Shown here: positions 11,401 to 23,300 of the stretch, one piece after another
How the letters are laid out: each line of letters starts with the position of its first letter
How positions within the stretch are numbered: the first letter of the stretch is position 1
From: Methylorubrum rhodesianum
Lineage (GTDB): Bacteria > Pseudomonadota > Alphaproteobacteria > Rhizobiales > Beijerinckiaceae
Length of the DNA stretch: 64,000 bases
Reading direction: 5' to 3'
Assembly: GCF_014199985.1 (NCBI RefSeq)
Contig: NZ_JACHOS010000001.1
Span: forward strand, 248,001-312,000
Position numbers and translations under genes: made by a program
The notes under the pieces: generated by a model
What the model saw: only the letters and a program-made list of their open reading frames with translations
Told to the model about the DNA's origin: nothing
Databases searched by the model: none

Positions 11401-14238
11401 CTCGCCAAGTTCACCCGCATGCTGCAGGGCGAGCGCGATCTCGCCACGGTCTCAAACCTGATCCTGTCCGAGATTGCATCGCTCGTGAACGCCCAGCGCG
11501 GCGTGTTCTACATGGTGGAGAACGAGGGCGGCGAGCCGGTCCTCGACCTGATGGCGAGCTACGCCTTCACGGAGCGCAAGAACCTCTCGAACCGCTATCG
11601 CCTGCGTCAAGGCCTCGTCGGCCAATGCGCATTCGAGAAGAAGCGCATTCTCCTCACCCACGTGCCCGGCGACTACATCACCATCGGCTCGGCTCTGGGC
11701 GAGGCGCCGCCCCTCAACATCATCGTGCTGCCCGTCCTCTTCGAGCAGGAAGTCCGAGCGGTCATCGAGCTGGCGTCGTTTAACCGCTTCAGCGAGACCC
11801 ACCAGTCGTTCCTCGATCAGCTGACCGAGTCGATCGGGATCGTGCTCAACACGATCGCAGCCAACATGAGGACGGAAGGCCTCCTGAAGCAGTCGCAGCT
11901 CCTGACCGGCGAGTTGCAGAGCCGGCAGGAGGAATTGAAGAAGACGAACGATCGCTTGGAGCTGCAGGCCGCCTCGCTGCAGCAATCCGAGGACCTCCTG
12001 AAGAACCAGCGGGAGCGACTGCAACAGACCAACGAGGAGCTGGAGGAGAAGGCGCGCCTGCTCGAAATCCAAAAGCGTGAGGTCGAGGGCAAGAATCGCG
12101 AGGTCTCGATCGCCAAGTCGGCGCTGGAGGAGAAGGCCGAGCAGCTGAGCCTGACCTCGCGCTACAAGTCGCAATTCCTCGCCAATATGAGCCATGAGCT
12201 GCGCACACCGCTCAACAGCCTCCTGATCCTCTCGAAGCTTCTCTCCGAGAACCGCGACGGGAACCTCACCGACAAGCAACGGGAATTCGCTAAGACGATC
12301 AACGCAGCAGGGACCGACCTCCTGTCACTCATCAACGACATCCTCGATCTCTCCAAGATCGAGTCGGGCACGGTGTCGCTTGAAATCGGCGACGTTGGGC
12401 TGCAGGACATCAGCGAGAACCTCAACAGAACCTTCCGGCAGATGGCCGAGGAGCGCCACCTCGCTTTTGTGATCGAGGTCGATCCTGGCCTGCCGCGCTC
12501 CCTGCGGACGGACTCGAAGCGCCTACAGCAGGTCCTGCGCAACCTTCTCTCCAACGCCTTCAAGTTCACCGAGAAAGGGAGCGTCTCGCTCAGGATCAGT
12601 TCGGCGGAGGGCTCGCCCCTGCGCGCCGGGACCCAGTGGATCGCCATGTCCGTCACCGATACCGGGATCGGCATCGCCGAGGACAAGCAGCGGATCATCT
12701 TCGAGGCGTTCCAGCAGGCTGATGGGACCACGAGCCGCAAGTACGGCGGCACGGGCCTCGGCCTCGCAATCAGCCGCGAGATCGCGCGCCTGCTGGGCGG
12801 TGAGATCGTGGTCGAGAGCCGGCTGGGTTCGGGCAGCACCTTCACCCTGTTCCTGCCCTTCGAGCCGCCCGCGCAGGCGGTCACCGGCCGCGCGGCGGAG
12901 CTGTCCGACGGGCACGCCCCATCGGCGCCGATGGGCCGCCAGCCGAACGCCGCGATGGCGCTCTCGTCTTCGGCGGACGATCGCCACGCGATCAACCCGG
13001 GCGACCACATCGTGCTCATCGTGGAGGACGACGCGATGTTCGCCTCGGTGCTGCTGGAACTCGCGCGCGAACGTGGTTTCAAGGGTTTGATCGCGCAAGA
13101 CGGAGCCGGCGCGCTGAGCCTCGCGCACCGCTTCAAGCCACATGCCATCACCCTCGACATCGGCCTGCCCGACATGGATGGCTGGGCTCTGCTCGACCTC
13201 CTGAAAAACGACGCCCGCACTCGGCACATTCCGATCCATGTGATCTCGGTCAACGACGAGAAGAAGCGCGGCCTTCGCGCGGGCGCATTTGGGTTTCTAG
13301 AGAAGCCGGTCGAGCGCGAGGGCCTGATGCGCGCCCTGGAGCGCTCCAAGGAGCTTATCACGCGGCCGGTGCGCAACCTCCTGCTCGTCGAGGACGACGA
13401 GAACCAGCGCGCCAGCATCACAGCGCTCCTGAGCGAAGAGGACGTCAAGATCTTCGGGGTCGGCACCGCCTCCGCCGCGCTGGAAGCCTTGATAGGCGGT
13501 CGGTTCGACTGCGCGATTATCGATCTCGGCCTGCCCGATATCAGCGGTTCCGAGCTGATCGAGCAGATCCGTGCCTCCCAGGACGGAGAGGAGTTGCCAA
13601 TCATCGTATATACGGGCCGCGAGCTGACGGCCGCCGAGGAGCAGCATCTGAGGCACACCGCCTCGACGATCATCCTCAAGGACACGCGCTCGTCCGAGCG
13701 GCTTCTCGACGAGACAGCGCTGTTCCTACACCGCGCTATCAATCGTATTGCAGTCGAGGAGCAGATCCTCGTCGAGCGGAAGGACGCGGTGTCACTTCAG
13801 GGCTGTCGGGTTATCCTGGTCGATGACGACTTACGCAACATCTTCTCGCTCACGAGTGCCCTCGAGCAGCACGGACTGGAAGTCTTGTTCGCCGAGAACG
13901 GGCAGGACGGCATTGCCCTCCTCAAGTCCAACCCGAACGTCGATGCGATGCTGATCGACATCATGATGCCAGGAATGGACGGTTACGAGACGATGCGCGC
14001 GATCCGGGCGGAGGCCAGCTTCGGTAGCCTGCCGCTCGTCGCGGTAACCGCGAAGGCCATGAAGGGCGACCGCGAAAAGTGCCTCGAGGCGGGCGCCTCC
14101 GATTACGTCTCAAAGCCGATCGACCTGGATCAGCTCCTCGCGGTGCTGCGGGTGCAGTTGGCCCAACGTGGCGAGGTCGCACACGGCCCCGCGCCCACGC
14201 TCGGCGATGCGACGACCCTCTATCGGCAACCACAATGA
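8425..14238 (+). CDS. Giant cytoplasmic hybrid histidine kinase with poly-HAMP array, GAF and three receivers
   Basis: A 1937-aa protein with no membrane segment. In order: a degenerate HAMP-like unit, then about ten HAMP-type units to about residue 985; a GAF domain (about 1010-1145); a coiled coil (about 1150-1245); HisKA with H1257 in MSHELRTPL; HATPase (DTGIGIAE; G2 box [10 protein letters not shown]); and receivers with phosphoacceptors D1578, D1700 and D1845. The layout resembles fungal group III (Nik1/Os-1) osmosensing kinases, whose HAMP repeats act as a signal-transducing rod. The stop codon overlaps the next kinase start (ATGA), so the two are translationally coupled. Stimulus and output are unknown; osmotic or general stress would be the family-based guess. 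Confidence 0.93.
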   Translation: MTPTTLQLEPKLLLKSLRAFRKGDFSTRLPLDLTGIEGEIAEAFNDIVELNQGLARELDRVARAVGKDGRIGERGKLPTATGGWNDCVESINTMIGDLVQPTTEVARVIGAVAKGDLGQTMQIEIEGRPLRGEFLRIGKVVNTMVDQLNSFASEVTRVAREVGSEGKLGGQAQVKGVGGTWKDLTDNVNLMAANLTGQVRNIAEVTTAVANGDLSKKITVDVKGEILDLKLTINTMVDQLNSFASEVTRVAKEVGSEGKLGGQAQVKGVGGVWKDLTDNVNMMAENLTGQVRNIAEVTTAVARGDLSKKITVDVKGEILALKLTINTMVDQLNSFASEVTRVAREVGTEGKLGGQAQVEGVGGTWKDLTDNVNMMAANLTGQVRNIAEVTTAVANGDLSKKITVDVRGEILELKNTINTMVDQLNSFASEVTRVAREVGSEGKLGGQAQVRGVAGTWADLTDNVNLMAANLTGQVRNIADVTTAVANGDLSKKITVDVRGEILELKNTINTMVDQLNSFASEVTRVAKEVGSEGKLGGQARVEGVAGTWADLTDNVNLMAANLTGQVRNIADVTTAVANGDLSKKITVDVKGEILELKSTINTMVDQLNSFASEVTRVAREVGTEGKLGGQAQVKGVGGVWKGLTDNVNMMAANLTGQVRNIAEVTTAVANGDLSKKITVAVEGEILELKSTINTMVDQLNSFASEVVRVAREVGIEGKLGGQAQVRGVGGTWKDLTDNVNMMAANLTGQVRNIADVTTAVANGDLSKKITVDVKGEILELKSTINTMVDQLNSFASEVTRVAREVGSEGKLGGQAQVRGVGGTWKDLTDNVNMMAANLTGQVRGIADVVTAVAQGDLKRKLSVDAKGEIAALADTVNEMIETLATFADQVTNVAREVGVEGKLGGQARVPGAAGLWRDLTDNVNQLAANLTTQVRAIAEVATAVTKGDLARSISVEASGEVASLKDNINEMIRNLRDTTLKNAEQDWLKTNLAKFTRMLQGERDLATVSNLILSEIASLVNAQRGVFYMVENEGGEPVLDLMASYAFTERKNLSNRYRLRQGLVGQCAFEKKRILLTHVPGDYITIGSALGEAPPLNIIVLPVLFEQEVRAVIELASFNRFSETHQSFLDQLTESIGIVLNTIAANMRTEGLLKQSQLLTGELQSRQEELKKTNDRLELQAASLQQSEDLLKNQRERLQQTNEELEEKARLLEIQKREVEGKNREVSIAKSALEEKAEQLSLTSRYKSQFLANMSHELRTPLNSLLILSKLLSENRDGNLTDKQREFAKTINAAGTDLLSLINDILDLSKIESGTVSLEIGDVGLQDISENLNRTFRQMAEERHLAFVIEVDPGLPRSLRTDSKRLQQVLRNLLSNAFKFTEKGSVSLRISSAEGSPLRAGTQWIAMSVTDTGIGIAEDKQRIIFEAFQQADGTTSRKYGGTGLGLAISREIARLLGGEIVVESRLGSGSTFTLFLPFEPPAQAVTGRAAELSDGHAPSAPMGRQPNAAMALSSSADDRHAINPGDHIVLIVEDDAMFASVLLELARERGFKGLIAQDGAGALSLAHRFKPHAITLDIGLPDMDGWALLDLLKNDARTRHIPIHVISVNDEKKRGLRAGAFGFLEKPVEREGLMRALERSKELITRPVRNLLLVEDDENQRASITALLSEEDVKIFGVGTASAALEALIGGRFDCAIIDLGLPDISGSELIEQIRASQDGEELPIIVYTGRELTAAEEQHLRHTASTIILKDTRSSERLLDETALFLHRAINRIAVEEQILVERKDAVSLQGCRVILVDDDLRNIFSLTSALEQHGLEVLFAENGQDGIALLKSNPNVDAMLIDIMMPGMDGYETMRAIRAEASFGSLPLVAVTAKAMKGDREKCLEAGASDYVSKPIDLDQLLAVLRVQLAQRGEVAHGPAPTLGDATTLYRQPQ
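8870..11090 (+). repeat. 276-bp in-frame tandem repeat (92-aa HAMP units)
   Basis: Eight copies of the segment beginning [14 protein letters not shown] are spaced exactly 276 bp where measured (for example 9015 to 9291). Each unit reads [29 protein letters not shown], then NTMVDQ, then [13 protein letters not shown], then WKDLTDNVN. Copies are nearly identical at protein level and largely so at DNA level. Two more diverged units follow, and one degenerate unit precedes the array. Confidence 0.92.
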
Positions 14239-16322
14239 AGGACGGGCTGAGTTTCCTTCCAACCGAGACCGGCAGCTACGCCGAGCAGCCGAGTGCCCGC
14301 ACTGAGCCCGATCCGGTTCGGGCGAAGATCCTGATCGTCGATGATGATCGGCGCAATCTCCTCGCCGCCTCCGAGGTCCTCGCCGATCCGGCGATCGACC
14401 TCGTTCTGGCGAATTCGCCGGAAGAAGCCCTGCGGCAGGCGCTCAGGGAGGATTTTGCCCTGATCCTGCTCGACGTGCAGATGCCGCGCATGGACGGCTA
14501 CGAGGTCGCCTCCCTGATCCGCAGCCGCTCGCGAACGTCCCGTGTCCCGATCCTGTTCCTCACGGCCCATAACAAAGAGGACATCCACATCTTCCGCGGA
14601 TACTCCGCCGGAGCAGTGGACTACGTGTTCAAGCCGATCCAACCGCTCGTCCTTAAATCGAAGGTCGACGTCTTCGTCGACTTATACCTGAAGACCGCAG
14701 AAATCCAGCGCAAGGCGGCGGCCGAAAAGCAGCTGCTCCTGGAAAACCTGCGCGTACGTGGCGAGAAGCTTGCAGCTGAGCAGGCTCTGCGAAGGCGTGA
14801 AGAACACCAGGCAGCCGTCCTGCGCGGCCTGCCCATTGCGCTGTACACCTCACCGTTCCGTGGAGACGATCGACGGCTTCACTTCACGAATGACAGCATC
14901 GAACGCATCACCGGCTTCACGCGCGAGGCCTTTGCTGAATCAAACCTATGGGAAAGGCAACTTGAACCGGATGACAGGTACAGGATCTCTGCAGATTTGA
15001 GCACGGTCTCGGAAGCTGGCGCGGCAACTCTCGAATATCGCTGGCGCAACGCAGACGGCAGAGAGCGGCACATCCTCGATCAGATCGTAATCAACGGTGA
15101 TGCGAACGGTACGCCGGCCGAACTTTTTGGGATGTGGTTTGACGTAACAGAGCGCAAGGAGCTTGAACTCAGCTTGCAGCACGCCTCTAAGCTCGAAGCG
15201 GTTGGCCGTCTGACAGGCGGTATTGCGCACGACTTCAACAATATGCTGAGCATCGTGATCGGCAACCTCGACTTGGTGAAGAACTCGTTGCTGGGCAACG
15301 AGAAAGCGCTTCGCCGCGTCGAGAGCGCCATCGAGGGAGCCCACCGCTGCGCTGAACTTACCAGCCGTCTGCTGGCCTTCTCCCGGCGCTCGCCTCTTCA
15401 GCCGAGAGCGCTGGACTTCACAAGCTTCATACCTGGGCTGATCAGGCTCCTAGAACGCACTCTTGGGGAGCGGATTGCGATCTCCGCGGACCTGGAGGAT
15501 GGACTGCCAGAAGTCTGCGTTGATCACGCTCAGTTCGAGGCCGCCCTCATCAACCTCGCTGTGAATGCGCGGGACGCGATGCCGGACGGGGGGGCCTTGG
15601 GCATTCGCATCAAGCGGCATGAGGCCGTCGCGCAGGAGGACTCCGAGCCGTTGCACTCAGTAGAGATCGCGGTCACCGACTCGGGCACAGGGATGTCTCC
15701 AGCTGTTCTCGCCCGCGTATTTGAACCCTTCTTCACGACAAAGGAGGCCGGTAAAGGCACCGGACTCGGTCTGAGCATGGTCTACGGATTCGTACAACAG
15801 AGTGGCGGAACCATCGCCGTCGACAGCAATCCGGACCAAGGCACCCGGTTCATTATCACGTTGCCCGTGCTTGCCGGGCGGACTTTTTCGTCGGAGGAAA
15901 TCGATCTAGGGGACGCCCCTGAACAGCTGAACCCGATGAATGGTGCAGGGGGAGCCGTACTCGTCGTCGAAGACGACGCTGATGTTCGCTCTACAGTTAT
16001 CTCGACTTTTGAGGCGCTTGAATTTGAGGTTTTCAGCGCGCAGGACGTCGACGAGGCCCTCCGCATCCTGCAAACAGAACCGAACATTGTTCTCGTTTTC
16101 AGCGATGTGAATATGCCTGGCGCTATGAACGGTATCGAGCTTGGGCACATCATTCGCCAGCGATGTCCAGGCATGCCAATATTGCTGTCGTCTGGCTACC
16201 TTCGAGAGGATCAGGACGCGAACGGCTTCTCATTGATCCAGAAACCGTACCGCGCAACCGAATTGGTTGAAGCCCTGCGTGGCTTGCTCAACAATGCGCA
16301 TGAGACAACGCCACTCGAATAA
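14235..16322 (+). CDS. Hybrid histidine kinase (REC-PAS-HisKA-HATPase-REC)
   Basis: A 695-aa cytoplasmic protein. The N-terminal receiver has phosphoacceptor D80 in [11 protein letters not shown] and lysine in FKPIQP; a short coiled coil follows; a PAS domain (about 200-315) has the typical end [10 protein letters not shown]. The dimerisation box is [11 protein letters not shown] with H332; the HATPase has the DSGTGM motif and GTGLGLSM; the C-terminal receiver has D624 in FSDVNMPG. The start is the ATG that overlaps the upstream stop (ATGA); a longer frame inside the upstream gene is spurious. With the poly-HAMP kinase it makes a two-kinase, five-receiver pair, suggesting phosphotransfer between them. 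No DNA-binding output domain is encoded with them. Confidence 0.93.
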   Translation: MKDGLSFLPTETGSYAEQPSARTEPDPVRAKILIVDDDRRNLLAASEVLADPAIDLVLANSPEEALRQALREDFALILLDVQMPRMDGYEVASLIRSRSRTSRVPILFLTAHNKEDIHIFRGYSAGAVDYVFKPIQPLVLKSKVDVFVDLYLKTAEIQRKAAAEKQLLLENLRVRGEKLAAEQALRRREEHQAAVLRGLPIALYTSPFRGDDRRLHFTNDSIERITGFTREAFAESNLWERQLEPDDRYRISADLSTVSEAGAATLEYRWRNADGRERHILDQIVINGDANGTPAELFGMWFDVTERKELELSLQHASKLEAVGRLTGGIAHDFNNMLSIVIGNLDLVKNSLLGNEKALRRVESAIEGAHRCAELTSRLLAFSRRSPLQPRALDFTSFIPGLIRLLERTLGERIAISADLEDGLPEVCVDHAQFEAALINLAVNARDAMPDGGALGIRIKRHEAVAQEDSEPLHSVEIAVTDSGTGMSPAVLARVFEPFFTTKEAGKGTGLGLSMVYGFVQQSGGTIAVDSNPDQGTRFIITLPVLAGRTFSSEEIDLGDAPEQLNPMNGAGGAVLVVEDDADVRSTVISTFEALEFEVFSAQDVDEALRILQTEPNIVLVFSDVNMPGAMNGIELGHIIRQRCPGMPILLSSGYLREDQDANGFSLIQKPYRATELVEALRGLLNNAHETTPLE

Positions 16323-16445
16323 GAGTTGGAGATGTACTTCTTGCAAGTGATGCCCGACCCGACAAGTGCCATGCCGTGACGGGTGACCTTGCCCCCTGGC
16401 CTGCCCTCGTTCTGAAGCTAGGGTCCGTCGATGAGGAGACGGACG

Positions 16446-16712
16446 ATGAAGAAGAGCCGGTTCAGCGAAGAGCAAATCATCGGCATCCTGAAGGAGCAGC
16501 AGGCGGGGCTACCGGTGGCTGAGAGCTGCCGCCGCCACGGCATCAGCGACGCGACGTTCTACACGTGGCGCTCGCGCTTCGGCGGCATGGAGGTCTTTGA
16601 CGCGCGGCGTCTGAAGGCGCTCGACGAGGAGAACCGCAAGCTCAAGAAGCTCCTGGCCGAGGCGATGCTCGATGTGGCGACGCTGCGTGAGGCGCTGGGA
16701 AAAAACTTCTGA
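16446..16712 (+). CDS. IS3-family transposase OrfA
   Basis: An 88-aa protein starting [18 protein letters not shown], with the helix-turn-helix [19 protein letters not shown] and a C-terminal leucine-zipper-like helix ([18 protein letters not shown]). This is typical of OrfA in IS51/IS407-like members. The gene ends in GGAAAAAACTTCTGA; the run of A is the usual place of programmed -1 frameshifting that fuses OrfA to OrfB. OrfA is intact, but its partner is truncated. Confidence 0.92.
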   Translation: MKKSRFSEEQIIGILKEQQAGLPVAESCRRHGISDATFYTWRSRFGGMEVFDARRLKALDEENRKLKKLLAEAMLDVATLREALGKNF

Positions 16713-16850
16713 CGCCCGGCGCACGCGGAACAGCCGTGAGCTGGGCCATCGAGGAGAAAGGCTATTCCCAGCGTCACGCCTACGGGCTGATCGGCCTGGA
16801 GCCGAAGACGTACCGCTACGCCTCGACCCGCGGTGACGATGCGGCCGTGC
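16713..16850 (+). pseudogene. IS3-family transposase OrfB, N-terminal fragment
   Basis: In the -1 frame relative to OrfA, the reading [20 protein letters not shown] continues to YSQRHAYGLIGLEPKTYRY and ends at GDDAAVR, matching the start of OrfB. After that the sequence diverges and hits a stop at 16927. The DDE catalytic core is absent. Confidence 0.8.
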
Positions 16851-17335
16851 GGGTTACGTCGGCTCCGTCCACGTGCTCGTCCGGATGCTCGACGTGCTCG
16901 TTCGGGTCGCCGAGGTCGAACGGTTGATGCAGCGTGCTGCGAACTCGCCCGCCATGCGGACCTCTTCATCGCCGCTGCCCGGCGTGACGTGGCGGATCCG
17001 TCTGATCTCGCCGACTTGGAAGATCGCTATCAACGGTTCGGCGTAACTGCGCCAGTCGCCGATGCCTAACCCCTGGAACGTCTGCAGGCCCCTTCGTCAG
17101 GGAAGGTTCGAGAGATGGCCGCAGGCCTTACAATGCACGGCGGATGGCTGCTGCCGCTGCAAACCGCAGTCACATCACAGGGAAAGCGGAATATGCAACA
17201 AGCAGCACGTTTGAGTGATTGCCGCCATTATAAGAACCTCGACTTGAATACTAATCGGCACACTGTGCCGCCCAAAGTGAAGCAGAGCGGTGCAGTGTGC
17301 CATGATGAGAGCCTATCAGCACATTCTCCTGCCTG
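16851..17335. other. Intergenic region after the IS remnant
   Basis: About 480 bp between the IS fragment and the stop of the 5470-aa gene. A short plus-strand stretch (RDVADPSDLADLEDRYQ, ending at 17069) has protein-like composition but no start of its own, so it may be a gene tail displaced by the IS. No convincing terminator for the giant gene is visible. Confidence 0.35.
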
Positions 17336-20300
17336 TCAGGCGATGTGCATCAACATCTCCAACTCACCCAGTGCTGGTGAAAGTGGTTCGGGAAGTTGAT
17401 CACTTGAAGCCTGCTCCAAGGGCGGCAACTGGAAGCCGACCGAGTCGGGCATCACAGGCATGGCGAAGCGTACTCCAAAGTTGAAATGCGTCGGCGTGCT
17501 GAACAGTGCCTTGGGAACGGCGATGCCGCTCTGCGCGTCCATGAACACTGGCAATCCGAGGTCCGCTTCGGCCGCAAAAGGCAGGTGTGGATCCGCTGCC
17601 GCACCATGACCCGCTTGCGAGAACGCTTCGAGGCCATTCAGCTCGGACATCGCCGAGATCATCATCGCGTATGCATCGTTCGGGGCCACATTCGCGAGAT
17701 TCCAGGCGAATTTCTCGGCTGCTCCAGTTTGCATCGTGGCGGAGAAGGCGCTGTCCGTTTCGTGCGCGCCGAGGCCGGTGTCGGATTCGGCCGTCAGCGC
17801 GGACAGAGCATTCGGGCCGGGCTCGCGCAGGTCGAGAGTGAAGGAGCGCAGATCCAGCAGGTAGGGTGAGCCGGCCTGAGGCGTGCCGTTGAAGGTCAGC
17901 CGCAGGGTCTGCACCCCCTCTGCCAGGTTGACCCCGATCGGCGCCGAAGCCTGGAACGGCGCCGCGTCGAAGCTGGTGCCACCGTCCTGCAACTGTGCCG
18001 TGCCGAGCACCGTCGTGCCGTTGAGCGACACCGCGATGCTGGCGTTGCCGAGCGGCGTCTTGGCCAGGAAGCTCAGATCGTAGATGCCGCTGGTCGGAGT
18101 GTTGATCGTGTACTCCACCCACTCGCCCGGCCGAACGTAGCCGATGTCGTTCTGGCCGTTGACGAACTCGACCGCTTCACCGGCACGGAAGGTCGTGCCG
18201 CCGTCGCGTCCGGCATTGTCACTGTAGGCGATGCCCTGGCCGCCGGTGTCGAAGTTCGACGCGTCCACCGTCAGCAGGCCATTCGTGAAGGTCGGGGCCG
18301 TCCCGCCGAACGGGTTCTGAAGGCCGCCCGGCACGGCCGCGACGGCGACCGCGAGAGGCGTGGAGACGCTCGCCGCGCCGTCCGAAGCCGTCACCTGCAA
18401 GGTGAGCGAACCGGCGGTCAGGGGCGTGCCGCTGATGACTCGGGTCGCCGCGTTGAAGCTCAGCCCCGCCGGCAGGCCCGTGACGGTGTAGACGAGCGCG
18501 TCGCCGTCGACATCCGCGAAGGTACTGGCCGGAACGGTGTAGCTGAAGAACTGTCCCTGCGTCGCGCTGGCCCCCGTAAGGGGCTGCGCCACGGTCGGCG
18601 CCACGTTGGCGCGATCGATCGTGAAGGTGTCGAGGTCGAAGGCGCCGCCGCCGAAGCTGAGCCGGACCGTCTGGACACCAGCGGCCAGGCTGACCTGGAC
18701 GGGTGCCGTGGCGGTGAACGAGGTGTAGTTGTTGGTGTCCACCACAGCGGCCGAGGCCGCCGTGACATAGGTCGCGCCGTTCTGCTCGAACGAGGCAGTG
18801 ATGGTGCGTCCCGGATCGGGCGAGGCGGCGGCGAAGGTCAGCGTATGCACGCCGGCCCGCGCCACGTTGATCGTGTACTCGATCCACTCGCCGGCCGCGA
18901 TGTAGCCCACGGCCTGGTTGTTGCCGACGACGTCGACGCCCTCGTTGCGGCCCTGGGAGCCGCCCTCGTCGTTCGCCGTCGTATCGTTGTAGGCCACACC
19001 CTGACCGCCGAGATCGAAGCGCGTGGCGTCGATCACTACCGGGGCCGCCCCGATCAGCGGCGCGGTGCCGCCGAACGGCGTCTGAGCCGTGTTCGTCGTG
19101 TCGAAGAAGTTGACGAGACCGTCGCGATCGCTGTCGTTCTGCAATGCGTCGTTGATACGGTCGCCATTCGCGTCGTTCACACCCGTCAAGACATGCGGCT
19201 TGACGTTTTTGATGACGAACATGTGGTCGTTGTAGTCGTAGTTTCCGGCGCCCGGATAGTCCTGGATGCCGATATACGTCCCCGCGATCACCGCTCCATT
19301 GGCATCGCGCGCTTCGAAGAAGCGGATCAGGTGGCCCTGGTCGTCGCCGACGAGTTGACCGAACTGAGGATCGATGCGGTTGGCGACTGGATCGGTCCAG
19401 GACGAGTAGGTCGGCCGGCCATCGACGGAGATGTAGAGGCCGAACGGCGTGCTCTGGTTGATGGTCCCGCGCGCCACGTTCGCGCCCGCGCCCGCACCGG
19501 TCACCAACTGGTCGGGCAGCACGGTCTGGCCCTGCTGATCGTCGTTGGCGAACAGGTTGGTGACCTGGGACGAGGCGAGGCCGTGGAAGCCGAGCCGCGC
19601 CACGTTGCCTTGGTTGAGGAAGGCCGCGACCTGGATGACCTCGACCGCCTTCGAAGCGTCGAGCCGCTCCAGGTAGGGCATCAGGACCTCGTTGCCGATG
19701 GTCTCGACGCGCCCGCCGTTCGCGAGGTCGCCCTGGGCCATGTCCGTGCTGTAGCCCAGCGCCTTGACGATCTGCGCGACCGTCGGCTCCGAGTTGTTCT
19801 CCGAGAACTCCTGGGCAAGACCGGCAAGCGCGATCACCTTCTCGCCCTGGGCGAAGTCGTTCGAGCGGATCGTCAGGGTCGACTCGGTGAGATCCGCGCC
19901 GGCGGACGTACCGCCATGCGTTCCGACGAAGCGGACCGTGACGGTCGCGCTCGCGCCCGCCGCGATCGAGGTTGGCGGCGTGCCGACAATCTGGAAGGCC
20001 GGGTTGCCGGTCGTCACGCTCTCGATCGTGAGCGCCGCGGCGCCGTCATTGGTGATCGTGAACGTCGCCTCGTTCCGGAACGCCTGCGAGGCGTTGGCCG
20101 GCGTGTCGATGTTGGTGAAGACGAGCCGGTCGCCGGCCGCCGCGTCGTCGAGTCCGGTCACGACCATGTGCTGGCCGAAGCCAACAGGCGCCACACCCTC
20201 GATGACGAACAGGTTGTCGTTATAATCGTAGTTGATGCCGGTATAGTCCATGATCCCGAGATAGACGTTCGGGATTGCGTTCCCTTGCGCGTCGAGCGCC

Positions 20301-23300
20301 TGAAACATCTTGACGGTGTGGCCCTGCTGCGCGCCGGGGACTTCGACGTTGCCGCGTGGATTGAGCCGCGGATCGGTGGAAAGTCCGGCGACCGAGATGC
20401 CGAAAACGTCGTTGCCGGCCCAGCCGTCCGGAATCGTGCCCCGGTCGAAGGTTCGCGTCGCGAACGTGGTGTCGTTGCCGGCGTTCGGCAGCAGGCGCTG
20501 ATTGTCTGTTCCTTCGTGATTCCAGAATTGGAGGTTGGTCCCCTTGTTACCGGGATTGTGGATGTGCAGCGTCGCGCCGCCGGTACCGTGGAAGGCGGCG
20601 ATCTGGGTGATCTTGGCCTGCGTGACCCCGTCCGCAATGCGCCAGTAGGGCGACAGCACCTCTGTTTCGTCGGTCTTGGAGAAGACGTCGTTGGTGCTCA
20701 GCACGGAGTTCTCGCCGCCGCCGCGCAAGGTCAGACCTTCGACCACATTGCCGAACCCGAAGATTTTCCAGATTTCGTTGACGTTCGGCTCCTGCCCGCT
20801 CTCATCCCGCGCCTGCCAGAAGCCCGCGAGATCGATCGTGGTGACCGGCGTGTCGGCATCGTTGGTGATGAGCTTCAGCGCCCCGGTGAAGACCGTGGAG
20901 GTTGCGTCGACGTTGGTGGTCGGCGGCGTGTAGGCGGCCCGGTTGAACAGCACCGTGACATCGACCGACTGACCAGCCGCAATGGCGAGCCCGTCGAGCT
21001 GGGTCGGGTTGGCGAGGACGAAGGGCCCGGTGAGGTCGTGGTCGGTGAAGGTCAGGGTTTCGGTGCCGGTATTGGTGATCCGAACCGTACCGGAGTCCTT
21101 GAAGTCGCGATCGGCATCATCGGGAGCAATCGCGTCCGGATCCTCCAGATAGCTGAAGTGCAGCCGGTTATCGTGGAAGGCAGGATCGAGGCTCTGGACC
21201 GCTATGTCGGCGTTCGGATTGCCCGGTGCCCGCCGTACGTCGAGGTAGTCGAGCGCGTTGGCACCCGGCGCCGTCGAGAGCACGCGCAGGTCGTAGGACG
21301 TGCCGGCTTCGAGATTGACGTAAACCGTCCGCTCGCCCGCCGTCCCGGCGCCCGGGAAGGTGACCTCCTCGATCGCCGCGCCGTTGAGGAACAGGCGCAG
21401 GGTCCCACCGTTGGCCGCACCGGCATTGGCCGCGAGGTCGAGGGCGTAGAGCCCATTCGACGTGACCTTGAAGTAGAACTCTACGGCTTGGCTGTTGAGG
21501 ATGCGTGTCGAGCTGTCGGCGGTCTGCTCGAGCTCGATCCGGGCCTCGGAGGAGACGGGCACGTAATCAGGCTCGAACGGGGGAGCAGCGGTGCCGGTGG
21601 CGACACGAAGCTGATCGATGTTCGGACCGACGGCGTTCGGGGCCGTGACCGTGACGGTGTTGACGCCCTGCCGGAGGTTCACCAGAGCCGTCTGGAACTG
21701 CCAGGTGTTCTCCGCATCCGGTCCGAAGCCCTCGAAGTTGACTGGGCCGAGATTGATGCCGTTGACCGTGAGCGAGAGCGGGCGGTCCGCCTTCGAGGCG
21801 GCCAGCGCGTAGCGGAAGCCGATCTCGAACGAGCCGGCACTCGCCGCATTCACCGTCCAGGTGATCGATTGGTCGCCGGTCCCGTCGAAATCGACGAAGC
21901 CGGTGCCGACCTGGTTGCGGCTTTCCGTGACGACCTTGGCGCCGACGATCTGCGCCGTCTCCGCCTCGTAGAAGGTGTAGGGATCGCTCGGCACCGCTGC
22001 CTCGGGCACTAGAACCTCGATCTGATCGATGTTCGGGCCCGTCGCCGCGATTGACCGGAAGGTGATGGTGTTCAGGCCGGCGACCAGATTGGCGGGCACG
22101 TCGACCGTCTGCCAGACCGTCCACGCCGGGTCGCCCGTAACGCCGGCGGGCGGGACAAAGCTGACATTGCCGAGGCTGACCCCGTTCAGCACCGCCTCCA
22201 GCGGCCGGTCCGCGGTGGCACCGTTGGCGTAGCGAACTTTGATGACACCCGCGCCGGCCTGGGTGCTCGGCACCGAGAAGCTGAAAGTGACGAAGTCCGC
22301 GTTGCTGGAACCGAAGTCGGCGTAGCCGCCCGGTACGCCATCGGTGTTGCTGGTGTTTCCGTCGAGACCCACCGCGCCCGGACGCAGGCCGTTCACGTAG
22401 CCCGTTCCGCTCACGCCGGGTTCGGGGTTGGCCGCGCTGCGAATCTGGATCTGCGCGGCCGAGCCCGTCGCCACGGTGACGGCGGTGCCGTCACCCGGCG
22501 TGGTGTCCTCCGCCTGGATCGTCATCAGGGAGACGAGGCCGGTCGGGCCGGGGTTCTGTCCGGGGGTGAAGCTCGCGGTCGTGGAGGCGCGGTTGAGCGC
22601 GTCGTCCGTGACTTCGACCGTGGCGATCACCGGCCCCGTCACCGTGCCGAGATCAACGGTGAAGCGATTCTGAGCGTTGAGCGTGACGGTCTGGCTCGAC
22701 CCACCGTTGAACGACACCCGCACCGCAGTGATGTCGCTGTCGAGCCCGTTGAGCTGGAAGACGGCCGCCGCCGGGTTGCTGACGTTGACGGCCACGAGCG
22801 CGAGGTCGCCGCCCTCGTCCGCCGTGAGGTCCTGCGTCACGCCGCCGGGGGCGGGGGTCAGCAGGATGAGCTGGCTCGCCCCCGTGCCGCGGTTCAGCGT
22901 CATCAGGTAGAGCTGACCGGTGACCGGGTTCTCGATGATGTCGAGTGGATCGATATAGTTGTTGATCACCGAACCGTCGGGCCGCCGCAGCACGTCGTCG
23001 CCGATGATCTTGCCGCTCGCATCGACTCGGATCGCGCGGACGTTGTCGCCGGTCGAGAACTGCGCGAACAGCACCGCACCCTTAAGGTTCGTGCCGAAGG
23101 CGCTGCCCTTGTACTCGATCGCTCCGTTGGGAGACTGGTTGCGGCCAAGGCTGTAGGCGCCGTCGATGTCATAGTTCGGGTCAGGCCGGACACCGGGATC
23201 GTAGCCGTCGGTGTTCGGATTGCCGTCCTTGCGATCGGTCACCTCGTTCTTGTCAACACCGGACGTCGGATTGCCGCCATTGAGGATGTACTCGTCGCGC

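Larger units (their letters stand above)
16384..16850 (+). mobile_element. Truncated IS3-family insertion sequence
   Basis: It contains a complete OrfA and the first part of OrfB joined by an A-rich slippery site. The left end is probably near TGACCTTGCCCCCTGG, which starts with the TG typical of IS3-family termini. OrfB and the right terminus are lost after about 16850, so the element cannot move by itself. It lies just downstream of the hybrid-kinase pair. I cannot verify the inverted repeat because the right end is missing. Confidence 0.75.

Noticed and set aside
18845..22012. 1055-codon open frame on the plus strand
   Set aside because: It runs antisense through the 5470-aa gene. Its translation is Arg/Asp/Glu/Val-rich low-complexity sequence typical of a reverse-strand shadow of high-GC coding DNA, with no motif.
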